Source of the DNA: Congeria kusceri
Taxonomy: Eukaryota > Mollusca > Bivalvia > Myida > Dreissenidae
Reading direction: 5' to 3'
Assembly: GCA_027627225.1 (NCBI GenBank)
Contig: CM051028.1
Span: 18,991,701 to 19,055,700 of the forward strand
Length of the DNA: 64,000 bases
Below the pieces are notes generated by a model, which searched no databases, was not told the DNA's origin, and saw nothing but the letters and a program-made list of their open reading frames with translations. Positions within the stretch are counted from its first letter, which is position 1. Every line of letters begins with the position of its first letter. The translations under genes and the position numbers were made by a program. Positions 60,880 through 64,000 of this stretch are shown here, in pieces.

Positions 60880-62470
60880 AATTGTTAACACATTCAAAAA
60901 CGGATATCAGTACAACTGATGGATGCTCCCCAATGCGCTTTGTCAAGCAATATAAATGCAATGAGACGGGCAAAGATATTAAAATGACTAAAAATCAATA
61001 GAAATATGTACTATATTTCAGAAATTTTCAAAGTCCCATAACTCTAAGAAAAATCATTGAAGTGGAACATCCCGCTAATATGCACACCTCCTCTTGGCAA
61101 TGAAGCTTCCCATAAGTGTATTGAAATCAGCCCAGTAGTTGCTGAGAATAGCCAGGACAAGAATTTATGCAGTGTATACTAATTTCTGAAATTTTCAAAG
61201 TCCCATAACTCTGAGACAAATCATTGAAGCAGAACGTCCTGGTAGTATGCACACCTCCTCTTGGTACTGAAGCTTCCCATAAAGTTTTGTTGAATTCCAG
61301 GAAGTAGTTGCTGAGAAATAGCTCGGACAAGAAAGTGAAGAATTGTGCACTATATGCTGATTTCAGAAATCTTCAAAGTCCCATAACTCTAAGAAAAATC
61401 ATTGAAGCGGAACGTCCTGGTAGTGTGCACACGTCCTCTCGGTAATGAAGCTTCCCATGAAGTTTCGTTGAATTCTGGCCAGTAGTTGCTGAGAAATACT
61501 CTGGACAAGACAGTCAAGAATTGTGCACTATATACTTATTTCAGAAATATTCAAAAGGGCTGTGGATAGTTGGGTAAGTGAAGATCCGATCGGGTCGGGG
61601 TTTACAATTCACAGATCGAACCACGAATCAGCTGTTACAAATTTGATACAGAAAAGCACTCTCATGAGTCATGTAGACTAATAACTTTATCATATTAAAC
61701 CAATTTATCGCCTTCTTCTCGTCAATTTTTTTAAATATCGAAGTATTTCCACACTGTGGATGTAAATTTTGCTGGTTTGCGGTATTATTGTTCCGCCATA
61801 CGCCATGTACTTGCGCGTGTGTATGACGCCATTGTGTTGATAGGAGTTTCGCATTCATGTTTTATTATATTTTTTATTGATTTGGGATTTACCTGCACCA
61901 GCGTATATTTAGACTAACTTGGACAAAACTTACGTTATTTCTTGTTGGTGACTTGAAAAATGCAGGTTTTGAAAAAAACTTCGCATGTAACGCTCCCGAT
62001 ATTACAGCTCTACTTGTCACGACTTGTGTTTACATTCTGCTATTTGGGAAAATAGGACATGCACACACATTTAACTGCAATACAATTTCTCAAAAGGGTT
62101 TATTTCATGTGTTAATTAACTTATTTTATAAAAATCAATATAAGGTAAATATAAAATTTAAGATTGTGATTGAACGATCTCGGCAATGGTATTCGTACTC
62201 GATTCCCAGCCCGGAATCGTGAGCATCCGAGTACTCGGATACTCGCAGCAGCCCTAATATTCAAAGTCCCATAACTCTGAGAAAAATCACTGAAGCAGAA
62301 CGTCCTGGTAATATGCACACCTCCTATTGGTAATGAAGCATCCCATGAAGTTTCATTGCATCAGGGCCAGTAGTCGCTGACAAATACTCCGGACAAGAAA
62401 GTGTGATGGAAGGACGGATAGACGGAAGGACGTACAAACAAAGCGGCAACTTTTATAGAACATGCCTGAG
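60880..62470 (+). repeat. Tandem-unit element F, interrupted
   Basis: Units of 166-180 bp carry tttcaaagtcccataactct, atcattgaagcggaacgtcc, tggtaatgaagcttcccatg and cagtagttgctgagaaatac. A ggaaggacggatagacggaaggac tract lies near 62406-62430. The units at 61018-61555 and 62256-62400 were one array before the insertion at 61556-62255. Confidence 0.75.
61556..62255. mobile_element. 700-bp insertion with 10-bp target duplication
   Basis: It begins agggctg and ends cagccct (inverse). The exact 10-bp repeat aatattcaaa flanks both sides (61546-61555, 62256-62265), and the host tandem unit is restored by removing the insert and one copy. The interior has cgatcgggtcggg near the left and gatactcgcag near the right. 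No transposase. A 10-bp duplication suggests a Mutator-like origin. Confidence 0.75.
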
Positions 62471-62772
62471 AAATAAATTATATAACAAGCAAGTAAATTT
62501 TAAAACAATATTAACGATTTTAGCAAGTGAAAGTTGCACATAAACTCTTAAAGAACAACATTAGTTACACATACAATTTTTTTTAGACTCAATGTTCATG
62601 TTTATGTCATTGTCAATAAGTTTAAGTTAAGGAATTATGGAGACTTCGTACCATGGAGACTTCGTGCCACTATACTGGAGACTTCGTATAACATATGAAT
62701 ATATCGACTATTTGTTCAAATCATGTTTATATAAAGTCATTTTGATTATGTAATAATGCATAAATAGTTTAA

Positions 62773-63192
62773 ATGTTACCGAAAGATCACCGTACTGGGA
62801 TTGGCAGCGGCATACATGGAGCGACAGGGGGTTTACCACTTCCTGCGCGAAGTGTTGACGCTGGCCTATCTGCCAGCAAAGACCAGACTGAAGAATCCGG
62901 GAATGCGCGACCTGGGTTGAGCGAAGGATGTGGCGTCCATAAAACTGATCCGTATGTATACATGGAGACGGTGTGGACCAACGACGACGTGGAGGTCTGG
63001 CACCGCCGCCTGAACACTGTGGTCCAGAAAATCCATCGTAAGCAGTCCAAAATAACTCATGAGGCTCTCATCAAGGCGTGGGAAGCGTATGAAGAGGATG
63101 AACTAGCAAGAAACCAGTTGCTTAGGACTGTGAGTCACATCATTGGTCTTGGACCCATTCCCACTGCGCTTCACTACCACAATGCCGACTAA
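62773..63192 (+). pseudogene. MULE-type transposase C-terminal fragment
   Basis: The main frame contains ETVWTNDDVEVWHRRLNTVV, resembling the TNNDvEGWHrRLN motif that follows the MULE transposase domain in many animal elements, and ends ALHYHNAD before a stop. A second frame starting at 62816 reads GVYHFLREVLTLAYLPAK, resembling the preceding region, and stops soon after. A frameshift near 62900 therefore separates the two parts. The catalytic domain is missing. Confidence 0.55.
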
Positions 63193-63654
63193 ATAATAGG
63201 TGACAATGCATTATGATGAACTATTCATGTCGGAAGATAAGCGCGTGTGAATGTATTATAATGCAAAGCTGATTGTTAATTTTCTTCATACTGTAGGATT
63301 TGTTAATATTTCAGATGATTATGCCTGAATAATGCCTGAAGATTACTTGTGAATAAATGTATGCTTGATTTATGGTTGTGATGGAAATATGAATGCAAAT
63401 ATAATATAATTGTCATTGATTTTCTTCCACAAGATGTTCATTTTGCTTTCTATGTCATATGATGAATAAATTACGGTTGTGATTTATGTATGAATGAACT
63501 AAATGAAATATGTTTTTCCCCTTTTCTGTATCTATCCACATTTAATCCTCATGTCTATCACACCTCCATTATTAACTGTCAATAATGCTGTTAACACCTA
63601 TTCAGTAACTGTGAACATGCTATACATAACCCCTATAGATCCATATGTGGTACA

Positions 63655-64000
63655 AAGTCTCCAAAAGTGGTACGATATCCTAGTGGCACGAGGTTGAAGT
63701 GGTACGAAGTCTCCAAAAGTGGTACGATATCCTAGTGGCATGAGGTTGAAGTGGTACGATATCCTAGTGGCATGAGGTTGAAGTGGTACGATATCCTAGT
63801 GGCACGAGGTTGAAGTGGTACGATATCCTAGTGGCATGAGGTTGAAGTGGTACGATATCCTAGTGGCATGAGGTTGAAGTGGTACGATATCCTAGTGGCA
63901 TGAGGTTGAAGTGGTACGATATCCTAGTGGCATGAGGTTGAAGTGGTACGATATCCTAGTGGCATGAGATTGAAGTGGTACGAAGTCTCCAAAAGTGGTA
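63655..64000. repeat. 32-bp minisatellite (gtggtacgatatcctagtgg...)
   Basis: At least nine units of gtggtacgatatcctagtgg plus cat/cacgaggttgaa, interspersed with gtggtacgaagtctccaaaa. It runs off the window edge. Each unit starts with the inverse of the element's left-end motif. Confidence 0.9.

Larger units (their letters stand above)
62637..64000. mobile_element. Mutator-like element remnant with iterated inverted ends
   Basis: The left end (62641-62693) repeats ggagacttcgtacca, ggagacttcgtgccac and ggagacttcgtata. The right part (63650 to the window edge) carries the inverse gtggtacgaagtctcc several times, amid a 32-bp minisatellite. Between them is a broken MULE-type transposase segment. 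The right boundary lies outside the window. Confidence 0.6.

Overview
The window reads as nuclear DNA of a bivalve mollusc. It is AT-rich, its genes are small-exon split genes with ordinary GT-AG junctions, and it holds C1q-domain and alpha-2-macroglobulin-type genes, which are expanded in bivalves. It is also saturated with degenerate tandem-unit repeats and small inverted-repeat elements. A short palindromic element present twice (39998-40154, 45239-45429) is one I associate with dreissenid mussels. That genus-level guess is weak.

Genes, left to right. (1) 7011-9993 (+): last nine exons of an alpha-2-macroglobulin/CD109-type thioester protein; the thioester exons are not in the window. (2) 11459-21746 (-): a complete seven-exon gene for a 446-residue protein with a TPR-like helical body and a C-terminal J-like domain keeping HPD; I do not recognise an ortholog. 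(3) 25698-26338 (+): a decayed copy of the last A2M exons, part of a larger duplicated segment. (4) 28986-29660 (-): a membrane-anchored C1q-domain protein, with two broken C1q fragments at 38.8 and 40.7 kb. (5) 34023-36215 (+): a carboxylesterase pseudogene. (6) 42349-58160 (-): DRAP1 (NC2 alpha); its histone-fold exons are separated by an 11.4 kb intron packed with nested transposable elements. (7) 52397-57394 (-): a split hAT transposase gene inside that intron, disabled by a SINE in its first coding exon. (8) 62.8-63.2 kb: a Mutator-like transposase remnant.

Nesting is deep in the right third. The DRAP1 intron holds a tandem-unit element (50769-57980), which holds a 5.9 kb hAT (51867-57757), which holds a tRNA-derived SINE (57047-57340) with a 12-bp target duplication. 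Further right, a 700-bp element with a 10-bp duplication sits inside another tandem-unit element.

The most unusual signal is a recurring non-coding architecture: head, tandem core, CGGAC/CGTC-rich tract, terminal stem-loop. It occurs at about six places. In two independent cases, elements share terminal sequence but carry unrelated tandem cores (1913-3472 against 46781-48795; 19045-19945 against 60056-60771). This suggests a mobile-element class whose core can be exchanged. Two TTAA-flanked non-autonomous elements are also notable: one carries a tRNA-like internal promoter, the other three 0.39 kb tandem units. All calls come from reading the sequence only; no database search was possible.
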